Below are positions 24,551 through 33,243 of a stretch of 64,000 bases of DNA, piece after piece (position 1 is the stretch's first letter; every line of letters starts with the position of its first letter). A model generated the notes under the pieces. The model was not told the origin of the DNA. It ran no database searches and saw nothing but the letters and a program-made list of their open reading frames with translations. This stretch comes from Falsihalocynthiibacter sp042445055 (GTDB lineage: Bacteria; Pseudomonadota; Alphaproteobacteria; Rhodobacterales; Rhodobacteraceae), in contig NZ_CP170340.1 in NCBI RefSeq assembly GCF_042445055.1, positions 1 to 64,000 on the forward strand, in the 5' to 3' direction. Position numbers and translations under genes: made by a program.

Positions 24551-26635
24551 ATGACGCGTACACCTACGCCCGTTAAAATTGAATCCAAGAAATCTTCGTT
24601 CTGGTCGGCACCGTCTCTTGTCTGGATCATTCCGATCTTGGCGCTTGTGATTACGCTCGGAATTGCGTGGCAGGCGTTTGAACGGCGCGGGCCGTTGATC
24701 GAGATTTCCTTTGAAAACGGCACAGGAGTCGCGGCTGGCAAAACCGAGCTGCGCTATCGCGATGTGACCGTCGGAAAAGTTGAAAAAGTGGAATTTGCCA
24801 AGCGGTTGGATTCTGTTGTTTTGTCTGTTCGGTTGCACAAGGATGTCGCGCCCTATGTGGATAGTGGCGCGAAATTCTGGGTCGTCAGCCCGCAGGTAAC
24901 CGCACAGGGGATTTCGGGGCTGGATACCGTAATTAGCGGTGTTTTCATCGAAGGGTCGTGGGACGAGATCATCGGTGAAAGTAGTAAATCCTTTGTCGGT
25001 CTGGATGAAATGCCATTGATCCGACCGGGTGAGCGCGGCTTGCAACTTACGCTGCGCTCGGGGCGGGGCACGGCGCTGACGGATAATGCGTCGATCCTGT
25101 TTCGTGGGATCGAAGTGGGCCGCATCGGGCGTGCGCGTATCGTTCCCAACGGCGATTTCGCCATTTCAGAGGCCGTTATTTATGATGATTTCCGTCATCT
25201 GATCAGTGACAAAACGCGGTTCTGGGATGTGTCGGGATTTGAATTCAATGTCGGAGCAGGCGGAGCAGAGATTCAGTTCCAATCGCTCACGTCGTTGGTT
25301 TCTGGCGGCTTGACCTTTGATACGATTGTGTCCGGCGGTCGCGTGGTTCAGGACGGGCATGTGTTTCAGGTTTTCTCAAACGAAAGCGAAGCGCGCGCCA
25401 GTGTCTTTAGCGGGCCAGACGCCAAGGCGCTTGAGATGACCGTTGTGTTTTCCGACAATGTTGCGGGCCTGAAAAACGGTGCCGTGGTTGAGTGGAATGG
25501 CCTGAAGGTGGGCGAGGTCACGAACATCGCAGGGGTCGTCGATTCAGAGAAATATGGCGATGAAAACGTCCGCCTGAATGCGACAATTGCGATACAGCCT
25601 GCACGATTAGGGCTTGAAACAGATACAACCACCGAGGGTGCGCTTGCACTATTGCAACATCAGGTGTCCGAAGGGCTTCGGGCGCGGCTGGCATCGGCGA
25701 GCCTGTTGACGGGGGGCCTCAAGATTGAGCTGATCGTGGATGAAACCGCGCCACCCGCCGAAGTGGATATGTCGGGCGATCCGTTCCCGATCTTCCCATC
25801 GACCCAGAGCCAGATTTCGGATGTAGCGGCCTCGGCTGAGGGAGTTTTCACGCGGATCAACAACCTTCCGATTGAGGATCTTTTGTCGAGCGCGATTGAC
25901 TTGATGGACTCTGCGAATGCGTTCTTTACCGATGATGCATTGCGCGGTGCGCCAGAGGATTTGCGCGGGTTGATTGGCGATGCGCGTGGCCTTGTTGGTT
26001 CGCCAGAGGCCAAGCGCGTGCCGGTTCAGCTAAACGAAGCGCTTGAGCGGTTCGATGGCCTATTGGCCGAACTCGAAGAACAGCAGGCGATTGCGAAACT
26101 TGCCGATGCGCTTGAGGCGGCGGCGGATGCAGCGGGTGGTGTGGATACCGCGATTGCGGGCGTGCCCGATTTGATCGAGCGGTTGGAAGCAGTGACCGCC
26201 AAGGCCGAAGCGCTCGAAGTTGAGGCGCTCGTTTCCTCCGCGAACGAGGTTCTGGATGCGGCGGCGGGCTTGATTGCTTCGGACGCAACGGCGGAATTGC
26301 CGGCGTCGCTCTCGGCGGCCCTTTCGGAAATTCGCGAAACATTGAAAGAGCTTCGCGAGGGTGGGGCGGTTACAAATACCAACGAAGCCCTTGCCTCGGC
26401 GCGGGATGCGGCGGATGCGGTTGCGGTTTCAACCCAAGAGTTGCCCGCGCTGGTCGAACGGATGAACCGCGTTCTGTCGCAGGCCAGTTCAACGCTCCAG
26501 ACATATGATGCAAGCTCCGACATTAACCGTGGCGCCAAGGATGCCCTGCGCGAACTGCAACTTGCGGCGCGGGCGATTAGTGACCTTGCGCGGACCATTC
26601 AACGCAACCCGAATTCGCTATTGTTAGGAAGATAA
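24551..26635 (+). CDS. pqiB: PqiB, MCE-domain envelope lipid-transport protein
   Basis: It is 694 residues. One N-terminal membrane helix (about 20-40, LVWIIPILALVITLGIAW) is followed by three MCE (MlaD) domains at about residues 45-140, 160-270 and 285-400. Each begins like GVAAGKTELRYRDVTVGKVE or LKNGAVVEWNGLKVGEV. The rest is a long alanine/glutamate-rich helical C-terminus (about 430-690). In E. coli PqiB hexamers stack MCE rings and a helical needle to form a tunnel across the periplasm for lipids. It lies between pqiA and pqiC, the standard order. Confidence 0.93.
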   Translation: MTRTPTPVKIESKKSSFWSAPSLVWIIPILALVITLGIAWQAFERRGPLIEISFENGTGVAAGKTELRYRDVTVGKVEKVEFAKRLDSVVLSVRLHKDVAPYVDSGAKFWVVSPQVTAQGISGLDTVISGVFIEGSWDEIIGESSKSFVGLDEMPLIRPGERGLQLTLRSGRGTALTDNASILFRGIEVGRIGRARIVPNGDFAISEAVIYDDFRHLISDKTRFWDVSGFEFNVGAGGAEIQFQSLTSLVSGGLTFDTIVSGGRVVQDGHVFQVFSNESEARASVFSGPDAKALEMTVVFSDNVAGLKNGAVVEWNGLKVGEVTNIAGVVDSEKYGDENVRLNATIAIQPARLGLETDTTTEGALALLQHQVSEGLRARLASASLLTGGLKIELIVDETAPPAEVDMSGDPFPIFPSTQSQISDVAASAEGVFTRINNLPIEDLLSSAIDLMDSANAFFTDDALRGAPEDLRGLIGDARGLVGSPEAKRVPVQLNEALERFDGLLAELEEQQAIAKLADALEAAADAAGGVDTAIAGVPDLIERLEAVTAKAEALEVEALVSSANEVLDAAAGLIASDATAELPASLSAALSEIRETLKELREGGAVTNTNEALASARDAADAVAVSTQELPALVERMNRVLSQASSTLQTYDASSDINRGAKDALRELQLAARAISDLARTIQRNPNSLLLGR

Positions 26636-26636
26636 T

Positions 26637-27191
26637 ATGAGACTGCTCGCTCCATTTGTTTGCTCCCTTGCGCTGCTTGCCGCGTGTTCGTCGTCGGTGC
26701 TGTATCCCGTCACGACCCCGCCAATCAGCGGTAGCGTTAATACTTCGGTCCGTTCGCTTGAGGTGCGGGATGTGTCTTTGCCATCGTATGCCGCCGCCGA
26801 AGAGATCACGATTCAGAATTCGGATGGATCGCTGAGCACTGCGGGTTCCGCGCTTTGGGCCGATATTCCGGTGCGGGCGATTTCGCTTGAGCTAAGCCGT
26901 AATATCGCAGCACTGACGGGCGCGCGTGTGGCGTCAGAGCCGTGGCCGTTTGAGACCCGCCCCCAAGCGCGATTGGAGGTTCGGATGGACGAATTGCTCC
27001 CGGGTGCAGATGGGGTGTACCGAGGTTCGGGGCAGTATTTCGTCGGCTCAACCGAGGGTGGCCGCGACCGCGCGGGCTCTTTTGCGCTGAGTGTTCCGTT
27101 CGATCCAAAGGGTGGCCCATTGGCGATTTCGCGAGCGCGCGGCCAGTTGATTCAGAACCTCGCCCGAAAAATCGCCACAGAGGCGATGTAG
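26637..27191 (+). CDS. pqiC: PqiC, outer-membrane lipoprotein of the Pqi system
   Basis: It is 184 residues with a lipoprotein signal ending at the lipobox LLAAC (Cys near residue 17). The mature part matches the ABC-transport auxiliary lipoprotein family (DUF330): VRSLEVRDVSLPSYAAAEEI, ADIPVRAISLELSRNIAALT and a C-terminal helix. It docks PqiB to the outer membrane. A good AGGAAG ribosome site lies just upstream, in the end of pqiB. Confidence 0.9.
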   Translation: MRLLAPFVCSLALLAACSSSVLYPVTTPPISGSVNTSVRSLEVRDVSLPSYAAAEEITIQNSDGSLSTAGSALWADIPVRAISLELSRNIAALTGARVASEPWPFETRPQARLEVRMDELLPGADGVYRGSGQYFVGSTEGGRDRAGSFALSVPFDPKGGPLAISRARGQLIQNLARKIATEAM

Positions 27192-27286
27192 AGCCTGCGT
27201 TCAAATCGCTCTCGATTTATGCCTATGAGGCGCGCGTTCTATTGGCCGATGTGCGACCTGATCCACCACGGCGATATGGCGTATTG

Positions 27287-27634
27287 CTAGCCCTCTAGCA
27301 CGGTTTCAAAGCCGCCATAAATCAGGCGTTTGCCGTCGAACGGCATTTCCGCCATGGACATGCGTGAATCGCCCATGATTTTCTCCCACGCTTCGTCGCG
27401 CGCTTTTCGCGACGGCCAGACAACCCATGAGAAAACGACGGTTTCGTCCTCTTTGCATTTCACGGCCATGGGGAAGGATGTTAGCTCGCCGTCGTTCACA
27501 TCGTCGCCCCAGTTTTCGATGACGCTGGTGGCGCCGTATTCCTTGAACACCACGGCGGATTCTTTGGCGTGTTTGATGTATTTCTCTTTGTTTGAATTAG
27601 GGACAGCGGCAATAAAGCCATCTACGTAGGACAT
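27287..27634 (-). CDS. DUF1428 family protein
   Basis: A small dimeric-barrel-like protein of 115 residues from ATG 27634 with GGAGG upstream. MSYVDGFIAAVPNSNKEKY at the start and FSWVVWPSRKARDEAWEKIM in the second half are the family hallmarks. The function is unknown. The fold resembles antibiotic-monooxygenase / EthD-like stress proteins. It is the last gene of a three-gene minus-strand unit with a VOC protein and an HxlR regulator. Confidence 0.85.
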   Translation of the reverse strand: MSYVDGFIAAVPNSNKEKYIKHAKESAVVFKEYGATSVIENWGDDVNDGELTSFPMAVKCKEDETVVFSWVVWPSRKARDEAWEKIMGDSRMSMAEMPFDGKRLIYGGFETVLEG

Positions 27635-27645
27635 AATTTCCTCCA

Positions 27646-28113
27646 CTATTTTGCGTTAAAAGCCGCCTCAATTGCGGCGACGTTGATTTTACTCATTGTA
27701 AGCATGGCCCGCATCGCACGGTCCGCGCCTTCGCGGTCGGGATTGTTCAGCAGGAGAGGCAAAGTTTTGGGCACGATCTGCCACGAAATACCAAATCGGT
27801 CCTTAAGCCATCCGCACTGGCTCTCGGCGCCGCCATCTGCGATGAGCGCGGCCCAAAGGTGGTCGGTTTCTTCCTGATCCTCGGTCAATACCGAGATTGA
27901 GGCCGCCTCGCTTGTGGGGAAGGACGGGCCGTTCAGGATCATATAGGGCGCGCCACTTAGGTTAAACTCAACGACCATCGGCGCGCCGTTTTCATCGGGA
28001 TAGATCCTGTTTTCAATTGCGCTGTTGGGTAAGAGCGAAACATAAAACTCCGCCGCCTCGTGGCCGTTTTTTTCGAAGGTCAGACAGGTGCGGACTTTGG
28101 CAGAAAATTCCAT
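27646..28113 (-). CDS. VOC (glyoxalase/PhnB-like) family protein
   Basis: It is 155 residues. TCLTFEKNGHEAAEFYVSLL, the segment GAPMVVEFNLSGAPYMILNG and the ending DRFGISWQIVPKTLP...AMLTMSKINV match the PhnB / 3-demethylubiquinone-methyltransferase-like VOC family. Metal-binding residues are only partly evident, so catalytic activity is uncertain. A GAGGAG ribosome site precedes ATG 28113. It is co-transcribed with the HxlR regulator upstream and DUF1428 downstream. Confidence 0.87.
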   Translation of the reverse strand: MEFSAKVRTCLTFEKNGHEAAEFYVSLLPNSAIENRIYPDENGAPMVVEFNLSGAPYMILNGPSFPTSEAASISVLTEDQEETDHLWAALIADGGAESQCGWLKDRFGISWQIVPKTLPLLLNNPDREGADRAMRAMLTMSKINVAAIEAAFNAK

Positions 28114-28127
28114 GTGCTATCTCCTCT

Positions 28128-28817
28128 CTAGCCCGCTTGGCGTTCAATACTCGCAAAGGGGCTTAGGCCTAACCAATCTTGCATTTGCGTCGCGATTTCT
28201 TGGGTACCCGTAAGCTCAAGTTGTCCGTGATGTATTGCTTTTTGTACAGTCAAAAGCCCCATCCAAATCGCTGTCATAGTGCGAAGACTACACGCGGCAT
28301 AAAGATCTACGTCGAGTCCCGGATCGACATAGCAAGCCTCGACGCCCGAATTTGGATCGGCAAGGAGCCAATAGTTTTGACGATGTTCTGGGAGGTTGAG
28401 AAATACGAATTGCAAACAGACGCGCCGCTCGGGGAGTGGTTCAATTTTGAGGCCGCGATGCATGTCCCATATCAACAACTCGGGGTCCAGATTGTTTAGA
28501 GATAGCTCACTTTCTACCCATCGTTGGCCCCACGCCCCCATACCCATAATCAGTGGTCGAAGCTCTTGGCCCGCGGGTGTGAGTCGGTATTCCTTAGTAC
28601 CTTTGGCTATTTCTCGGGTATAGACCACCCCCGCTTTTTCGAGTTCGGTGAGACGTTTGGATAGCAGAGTTGGCGACATGCGCGGAACGCCACGCCGCAA
28701 GTCGTTGAACCGCGTACTTCCGCAAAGAAGTTCTCGAATCAGGAGGGGCGTCCAGCGCGCGCACAATACCTCGGTCGCCATCGCGATCGGGCAAAACTGG
28801 CCGTAACTTCCACGCAT
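28128..28817 (-). CDS. HxlR-family transcriptional regulator with C-terminal sensor-like domain
   Basis: It is 229 residues. The N-terminal winged helix has the HxlR pattern CPIAMATEVLCARWTPLLIR, FNDLRRGVPRMSPTLLSKRL and YRLTPAGQELRPLI. Residues about 115-225 form a second domain, longer than in minimal HxlR proteins, similar to the SCP2-like extension seen in some members. It has a GGAGG ribosome site. It leads the VOC-DUF1428 operon and is divergent from the nitrilase gene, so it may control either. The inducer is unknown. Confidence 0.88.
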   Translation of the reverse strand: MRGSYGQFCPIAMATEVLCARWTPLLIRELLCGSTRFNDLRRGVPRMSPTLLSKRLTELEKAGVVYTREIAKGTKEYRLTPAGQELRPLIMGMGAWGQRWVESELSLNNLDPELLIWDMHRGLKIEPLPERRVCLQFVFLNLPEHRQNYWLLADPNSGVEACYVDPGLDVDLYAACSLRTMTAIWMGLLTVQKAIHHGQLELTGTQEIATQMQDWLGLSPFASIERQAG

Positions 28818-29006
28818 AGTTTGCCTCCATCACGTTTGAAAAACCTGAACTTAGTAGGCGAACCGCGACGTAATCATGTCGGTGGTACAGTTTCTAGACT
28901 AGCGCGAAATTGGGTTTGCGACAACTCTTTGGAATGGGTGCCGCCTTTACCGGGAAGGGTAACAAAGCGGCGTTGAACTATTTTGGATAAGTTGAAAGGA
29001 GTTGCT

Positions 29007-29942
29007 ATGAAAACCGCAGTTGTACAAGAACCGCCAGTATTCATGAACCGTCAGGCAAGTATGGAGCGCGCTGTAGAATTAGTCGCGCGCGCCGCCAAGG
29101 ATGGAGCGGAGCTGATCGTTTTTCCAGAAGCATGGTTCCCGGGATATCCAACCTTTGTTTGGCGCCTTGCGCCCGGTGCAGGCATGGGCAAGACCGACGA
29201 GCTTTTTGCGCTTTTGCAGGCCAATTCGATTGATCGGTCCAGAGGAGAAATGGAGCCACTTCAGGAGGCCGCGCGCGAGAACAGTATCGTTATTGTTGCG
29301 GGATATAACGAGTTGGACGGCGCGGTGTCTGGATCGACCCTCTACAATGCCTGTGTAACGATTGATGCGGACGGCAGCATTTTGAATAACCATCGCAAAC
29401 TGATGCCAACCAACCCCGAGCGCATGGTTTGGGGCTTTGGCGATGGGGCCGGGCTAAACGTGGTCGAGACAGCAGTCGGACGTATTGGAGCTTTGATCTG
29501 CTGGGAGAACTATATGCCGCTCGCAAGGTATGCGATGTATGCCCAGAACATTGACATCTATCTCGCACCCACATGGGATAGTGGCGATACTTGGCTTGCA
29601 ACGATGCAGCACATCGCCCGAGAGGGGGGATGTTGGGTGATCGGTTGTGCCACGGCGATTGAAGTCGCTGATATTCCCGAAACAGTCCCTTATTATGATG
29701 AGCTTTTCCCTAATCAGGACGAGTGGATTAATCCCGGAGACGCAGTTGTCTACAAACCGTTCGGCGGAGTAGCCGCAGGGCCGATGCATCAGGAGAAGGG
29801 GATATTGTTCTGTGATATCGATGTTGCACAAGCCGCCGCATCGCGCCGCAAGTTTGATGTAACCGGCCACTATGCGCGGCCTGATGTTTTCAGGCTATCG
29901 GTTGATAAACAGCCCAAGCCGCCCGTAGTCGCAGCGGCCTAG
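29007..29942 (+). CDS. Nitrilase-family carbon-nitrogen hydrolase
   Basis: It is 311 residues from ATG 29007, preceded by AAAGGAG. The catalytic Glu-Lys-Cys triad is visible as Glu 41 in VFPEAWFPGYP, Lys 131 in NHRKLMPTNPER and Cys 165 in LICWENYMPLARYA. The CWENYMP form is characteristic of true nitrilases (nitrile to carboxylate plus ammonia) more than of amidases. The substrate is unknown. Its stop overlaps the convergent GFA-family gene by 4 bp. Confidence 0.9.
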   Translation: MKTAVVQEPPVFMNRQASMERAVELVARAAKDGAELIVFPEAWFPGYPTFVWRLAPGAGMGKTDELFALLQANSIDRSRGEMEPLQEAARENSIVIVAGYNELDGAVSGSTLYNACVTIDADGSILNNHRKLMPTNPERMVWGFGDGAGLNVVETAVGRIGALICWENYMPLARYAMYAQNIDIYLAPTWDSGDTWLATMQHIAREGGCWVIGCATAIEVADIPETVPYYDELFPNQDEWINPGDAVVYKPFGGVAAGPMHQEKGILFCDIDVAQAAASRRKFDVTGHYARPDVFRLSVDKQPKPPVVAAA

Positions 29943-30307
29943 CGATCGGCCTCGTAGGTTTTGGTTTGGGCAAACGTCGGAAGCCAAGCCTCGCGGCGCG
30001 AGGTCCAGAGTTCATAGGTGGGTTTGAATTGGTTGGGTTGGTCGAGCGCGCCGAGGTGGATTTCGATCTCGTTGTCTGAGAATGAAAACACCGATGATCC
30101 ACATTCAGGGCAGAAATTACGCCCCCTGTAGGCCCGCGTTTCACCGTGGATTTCGACCGCATCCTTGTGAAAAATCGCCGAGGCATGAAACAGTGCTCCG
30201 TGGTGTTTTCGGCAATCCATACAATGACATATGCCAACGCGAATGGCGTCAGGCGGGGTCATGAAACGCACTTTGCCGCATTGGCAGCCGCCCTTGATCT
30301 GGTCCAT
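29939..30307 (-). CDS. GFA-family (glutathione-dependent formaldehyde-activating-like) zinc protein
   Basis: It is 122 residues from ATG 30307, with GGAGGG upstream. The zinc-binding cysteine pattern of the family is complete: GGCQCGKVRF, CHCMDCRKHHG and NFCPECGSSVFSF. Most family members have no established reaction; glutathione or thiol-adduct chemistry is suggested by the name only. It is a single gene, convergent with the nitrilase. Confidence 0.9.
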   Translation of the reverse strand: MDQIKGGCQCGKVRFMTPPDAIRVGICHCMDCRKHHGALFHASAIFHKDAVEIHGETRAYRGRNFCPECGSSVFSFSDNEIEIHLGALDQPNQFKPTYELWTSRREAWLPTFAQTKTYEADR

Positions 30308-30508
30308 CACGCCCTCCGATCATGCTAAGCGTTCAAGAACAATGATGACTTTATTGGCACGTGGCAAGGGTACTACGCCTCGAGCTAACACGCCGGCTAG
30401 CTAATCAGTGAACACGGGTGCCGCATTTGCGGTCTTTAGGTGATACTAGCATTTTATGGTATTCTAGAGGGGTATTTTGTAAACCGCGTGCCGTCACGAG
30501 TAGAAGTC

Positions 30509-31933
30509 ATGCCAGTATTCATAGTTCTAACCGATAGTAATTATAACGATCCCGCGTTCTGGGCCAGCCAGAATGTGACGACTGACAGCACGATTGATGC
30601 CTCGGGTCTGAGTGACGACATTCAGATCACGATGACCGCAACGTCGATCATATTTACCGACGAAAGCACGAACCCTCCAGCGGTTTATACCGTCAACAAC
30701 AGCGATCTCGCAGGTGGATCGTTCAGCAATTTCGTGGCCTTCCGCGGTAATGATAACAATAGCGAAGTCAGCGGTGCCGAAGATATCAACTCTTTCGGAT
30801 ATATCGGTGGTTCTGGCGATGATACGTTTGTTGATACGCGCCCTGCCGGCGGGGGATTTGCTACGATCAACGGTGGCGGAGGAGACGATACACTTTACGC
30901 GGGCGATTCCTCGACCATTTTGTTGGGCGGTGACGGAAACGATACGCTTCATGCGGGCAATGCCGGTACCGACAACCTTGACGGTGGTGCGGGAGATGAC
31001 ACGATTTATGGCGGTGCGGCAGGCGGCAACTTATTTGGTGGAGCGGGGAACGATGTCATCCACAAAGGGAGTGGCGACAATTACGTTGATGCGGGATCTG
31101 GAGATGACACGATCTATGGCGTACGCGGCGGCGGATCCATTACGGCTGGTAGCGGGAATGACGTGGTTTATGTCACCGCCGAAGATCTTAACTCTGACAA
31201 ACCTCCTGCCTATGTTGCGGGAGGGAATGGCTACGATATTCTCTACCTCCCTCCAGGTACGACCTATACGGAATGGTCGCCGGGGAACGGGCGTGTAACC
31301 TATACCGATGCCAACGGAATAACTCGGACGTTTGATTTCGGCGGGTTTGAAGAGATACGCGTGAGTCCCGTTCCATGCTTTGCAGCGGGAGCACGTATTG
31401 CGACACCAGATGGTGAAGTGGCGATCGAAGGTTTGAAAATCGGTGATCTTGTAGTGACCGAGAGTAGGGGCGAGCAAGCCATTATATGGATCGGCAAAAG
31501 CACCGTTGCAGGAGTAGGCGCGCTTGCGCCGATTGTATTCGACGCGGGCACTGTCGGGAATTCTAGAGGACTTGTTTTGTCACCACAGCATCGGGTCTTG
31601 ATAGAGTCCGCTGTCTTAGAACTCTATTTTGGAGAAGCAAGCGTTTTGGTTCCGGCCAAGGCGCTGGTGAATGGCACTACCGTTCGGCAGGTTCCGGTGG
31701 CGCAGGTGACCTATTTCCACATGATGTTTGACGCTCATGAGATTGTGTTCGCCGATGGCTGCGCTGCCGAGAGTTTTCTTGTGAGCGAATACAGCGTGAA
31801 CATGTTAAGCGAACCCGCGCGTGATGAGGTTGTGGCGCTGTTCCCTGATCTGCTGAAACGTCGGGGCCAGCACGGATCGATGAAGCCCGCGCGGCGATTG
31901 TTGACCATGCGAGAAGGATTGCTCTGCGCCTAA
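30509..31933 (+). CDS. RTX-repeat protein with C-terminal Hint (hedgehog/intein-type) domain
   Basis: It is 474 residues from ATG 30509. An upstream GTG at 30440 has no support. After a beta-rich start there are seven calcium-binding RTX-like nonapeptides between about residues 90 and 220, such as GGSGDDTFV, GGGGDDTLY, GGDGNDTLH, GGAGDDTIY and GGAGNDVIH. At about residue 288 begins a Hint_2 domain, VPCFAAGARIATPDGEVAIE then VLSPQHRVLI, with the nucleophile-position cysteine and the TxxH-like block histidine. Such proteins are frequent in Rhodobacterales. They are thought to be secreted by type I export, possibly with self-processing. No transporter gene lies nearby. Confidence 0.86.
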   Translation: MPVFIVLTDSNYNDPAFWASQNVTTDSTIDASGLSDDIQITMTATSIIFTDESTNPPAVYTVNNSDLAGGSFSNFVAFRGNDNNSEVSGAEDINSFGYIGGSGDDTFVDTRPAGGGFATINGGGGDDTLYAGDSSTILLGGDGNDTLHAGNAGTDNLDGGAGDDTIYGGAAGGNLFGGAGNDVIHKGSGDNYVDAGSGDDTIYGVRGGGSITAGSGNDVVYVTAEDLNSDKPPAYVAGGNGYDILYLPPGTTYTEWSPGNGRVTYTDANGITRTFDFGGFEEIRVSPVPCFAAGARIATPDGEVAIEGLKIGDLVVTESRGEQAIIWIGKSTVAGVGALAPIVFDAGTVGNSRGLVLSPQHRVLIESAVLELYFGEASVLVPAKALVNGTTVRQVPVAQVTYFHMMFDAHEIVFADGCAAESFLVSEYSVNMLSEPARDEVVALFPDLLKRRGQHGSMKPARRLLTMREGLLCA

Positions 31934-31934
31934 G

Positions 31935-32099
31935 CTAGCGCAGTGGCGAATTGATCCGCATCGCGCCATTTTCAAGCGCTCCGGTCACGCGGAAAACTGT
32001 GCGCATGTTCTCTTGTGTCAGGAGGGTCTCCATCGACCCGCTGGCAAAGTGTTGCCCTTTGCGCGTAAAGGTCGCCGTATCGCAAGAGCGCGCGGTATC
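31935..32099 (-). pseudogene. Relic: C-terminal end of a siderophore ABC transporter ATPase
   Basis: The frame DTARSCDTATFTRKGQHFAS followed by GSMETLLTQENMRTVF, ending at TAG 31935-31937, has the form of the last 50 residues of FecE/FepC-type ATPases (aaRYcD...GxxxAxGxxxevLTxenlrxVF). Walker A, signature and Walker B regions are absent. It joins in another frame to a binding-protein fragment near 32100, so it is a deletion remnant. Confidence 0.6.
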
Positions 32100-32345
32100 C
32101 AATGGAGTAGGGGGTCTCTTCTGCGCTATCAAAGATAAACGCGGTGCGACAATTACTTGCGTTGTTTTCGGAGGCCAGCTCAAGTCGATCCTGAAAACCT
32201 TCAATCAGGGCAGAGGCGCGATCATCGACGTTGAAGATATGTCCGATGATATGAATATCGGTAAAGACCGACTTTGCCGTAAGCGGCACGTCCTTGGGGT
32301 GAATTGCCTTACAAGAAGCATCCGCCCGTTCTAAGCCTACGCGCC
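32100..32345 (-). pseudogene. Relic: middle part of a siderophore-binding periplasmic protein
   Basis: Reading the minus strand, one frame gives ERADASCKAIHPKDV, VFTDIHIIGHIFNVDDRASA, LIEGFQDRLELASEN and AFIFDSAEETPYSIG. This matches the central part of FecB/FepB-like iron-siderophore binding proteins (helical backbone, then the VFVYDSG-type strand). There is no signal peptide or N-terminal lobe, and the frame breaks at the junction with the ATPase relic. The order binding protein then ATPase, with no permeases, suggests a deletion of several kb within a former uptake operon. Confidence 0.6.
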
Positions 32346-32366
32346 CCGCCTCTCATTTTGGGCGGG
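32345..32366 (-). terminator. Hairpin downstream of the RES toxin gene
   Basis: CCCGCC (32345-32350) pairs with GGCGGG (32361-32366) across a 10-nt loop, just after the RES gene stop at 32370. It lacks a clear U-tract; weak terminator candidate. Confidence 0.35.
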
Positions 32367-32369
32367 CGT

Positions 32370-32882
32370 TTACATACGCTCAAGTCGGTTTTCATCGTCC
32401 ACGACCTCAAGCGTGCATCCGTCGGACATCCAGCGCCACAGGACGAAATTGAGGTTCTTCGCCGACGTCCCCTTGGCATAACTGCGCACCAGCAGCCCCG
32501 CGTAACCTTCGGCGATGAGAGTCTTGGCGAAAATCTGGGTGGGAACGGCGCGTTTGTCGAGCATCGCTGCGCGCCAGCCCTGATCAGCGAGAATATCGGC
32601 CGTCATTCCATAATGATTGAGTAAATCTGGATCGCGGGTGTCGAATATCGGCCCGATTTCGGCGCGATAGGAAACAAGCACCGTGGGTTGCAGGCTCCCG
32701 ACTTGGTTCGCTTCGCTTAGCGCGGTGGCAGGATCAAGCGCGGTATAGAGCGCTGGCGTACCCTTGGGATTGAATCGTCCGCCATAGAGTTTCGCGCCAC
32801 GACCAGAGAGCGGCTCGCGTGCATAAACGGGGTTCAACGCCCGATAAAGCGGCCCCACATAACGCCCGTCCGTCAGCGGCAT
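32370..32882 (-). CDS. RES-domain toxin (NAD-degrading type II toxin family)
   Basis: It is 170 residues. It carries the RES core: PLYRALNPVYAREPLSG, then GGRFNPKGTPALYTALDPAT and ALSEANQ, with the conserved Arg, Tyr and Glu that line the NAD pocket. QGWRAAMLDKRAVPTQIFAK and the closing NLNFVLWRW also fit. Toxins such as MbcT degrade NAD and arrest growth. It is translated from a 1-base overlap (TGATG) after the antitoxin gene, the standard order. On a plasmid-type replicon this pair probably aids stable maintenance. Confidence 0.9.
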   Translation of the reverse strand: MPLTDGRYVGPLYRALNPVYAREPLSGRGAKLYGGRFNPKGTPALYTALDPATALSEANQVGSLQPTVLVSYRAEIGPIFDTRDPDLLNHYGMTADILADQGWRAAMLDKRAVPTQIFAKTLIAEGYAGLLVRSYAKGTSAKNLNFVLWRWMSDGCTLEVVDDENRLERM

Positions 32883-33232
32883 CAGGCGTAAACGCCCGCA
32901 TCAACGGCGTCGATATACTCCAGAACCTGTTGCGCCTTGCCCTCTTGAACAAGCTGCATCGCGGTCCGCCCGTCAAATCCAGGGAGGGGTTCAGAGCGGT
33001 ACCACGCATAGGCAATGAGTTCCGTTCCAAAGCGGGGCACGACCTTGTTCAGCACCTCAACGAGTTCGCGCAAACGGCGCTGCGTTTTGTCTGATTGAAT
33101 CCGCGTGCGCCGCTGAAGCGCGTCTTTGCTAAGCCCGACTGTCATCGCGATTTCATCCGCCGAGGTCCGCAGAGCGGCCGCGATTTTACGAGGCTCGAAC
33201 TGTCCTCCTTCGGCAAAGTTTGTAATCTGCAT
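32882..33232 (-). CDS. Xre/MbcA/ParS-type antitoxin of the RES toxin
   Basis: It is 116 residues. The N-terminal half has a helix-turn-helix (AAALRTSADEIAMTVGLSKD). The C-terminal half has the toxin-binding domain with LRELVEVLNKVVPRFGTELI, AYAWYRSEPLPGFDGRTA and MQLVQEGKAQQVLEYIDAV, hallmarks of the MbcA/ParS/Xre antitoxin C-terminal domain. AAGGAG lies upstream of ATG 33232. It would neutralise the RES protein and repress its own promoter, next to which an inverted repeat is seen. Confidence 0.9.
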   Translation of the reverse strand: MQITNFAEGGQFEPRKIAAALRTSADEIAMTVGLSKDALQRRTRIQSDKTQRRLRELVEVLNKVVPRFGTELIAYAWYRSEPLPGFDGRTAMQLVQEGKAQQVLEYIDAVDAGVYA

Positions 33233-33243
33233 GGCGTCACTCC

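Noticed and set aside
30840..31130. Short tandem DNA repeats as a possible CRISPR or satellite array
   Set aside because: They encode the RTX nonapeptides in frame and differ at many synonymous positions. No CRISPR array was seen in the window.
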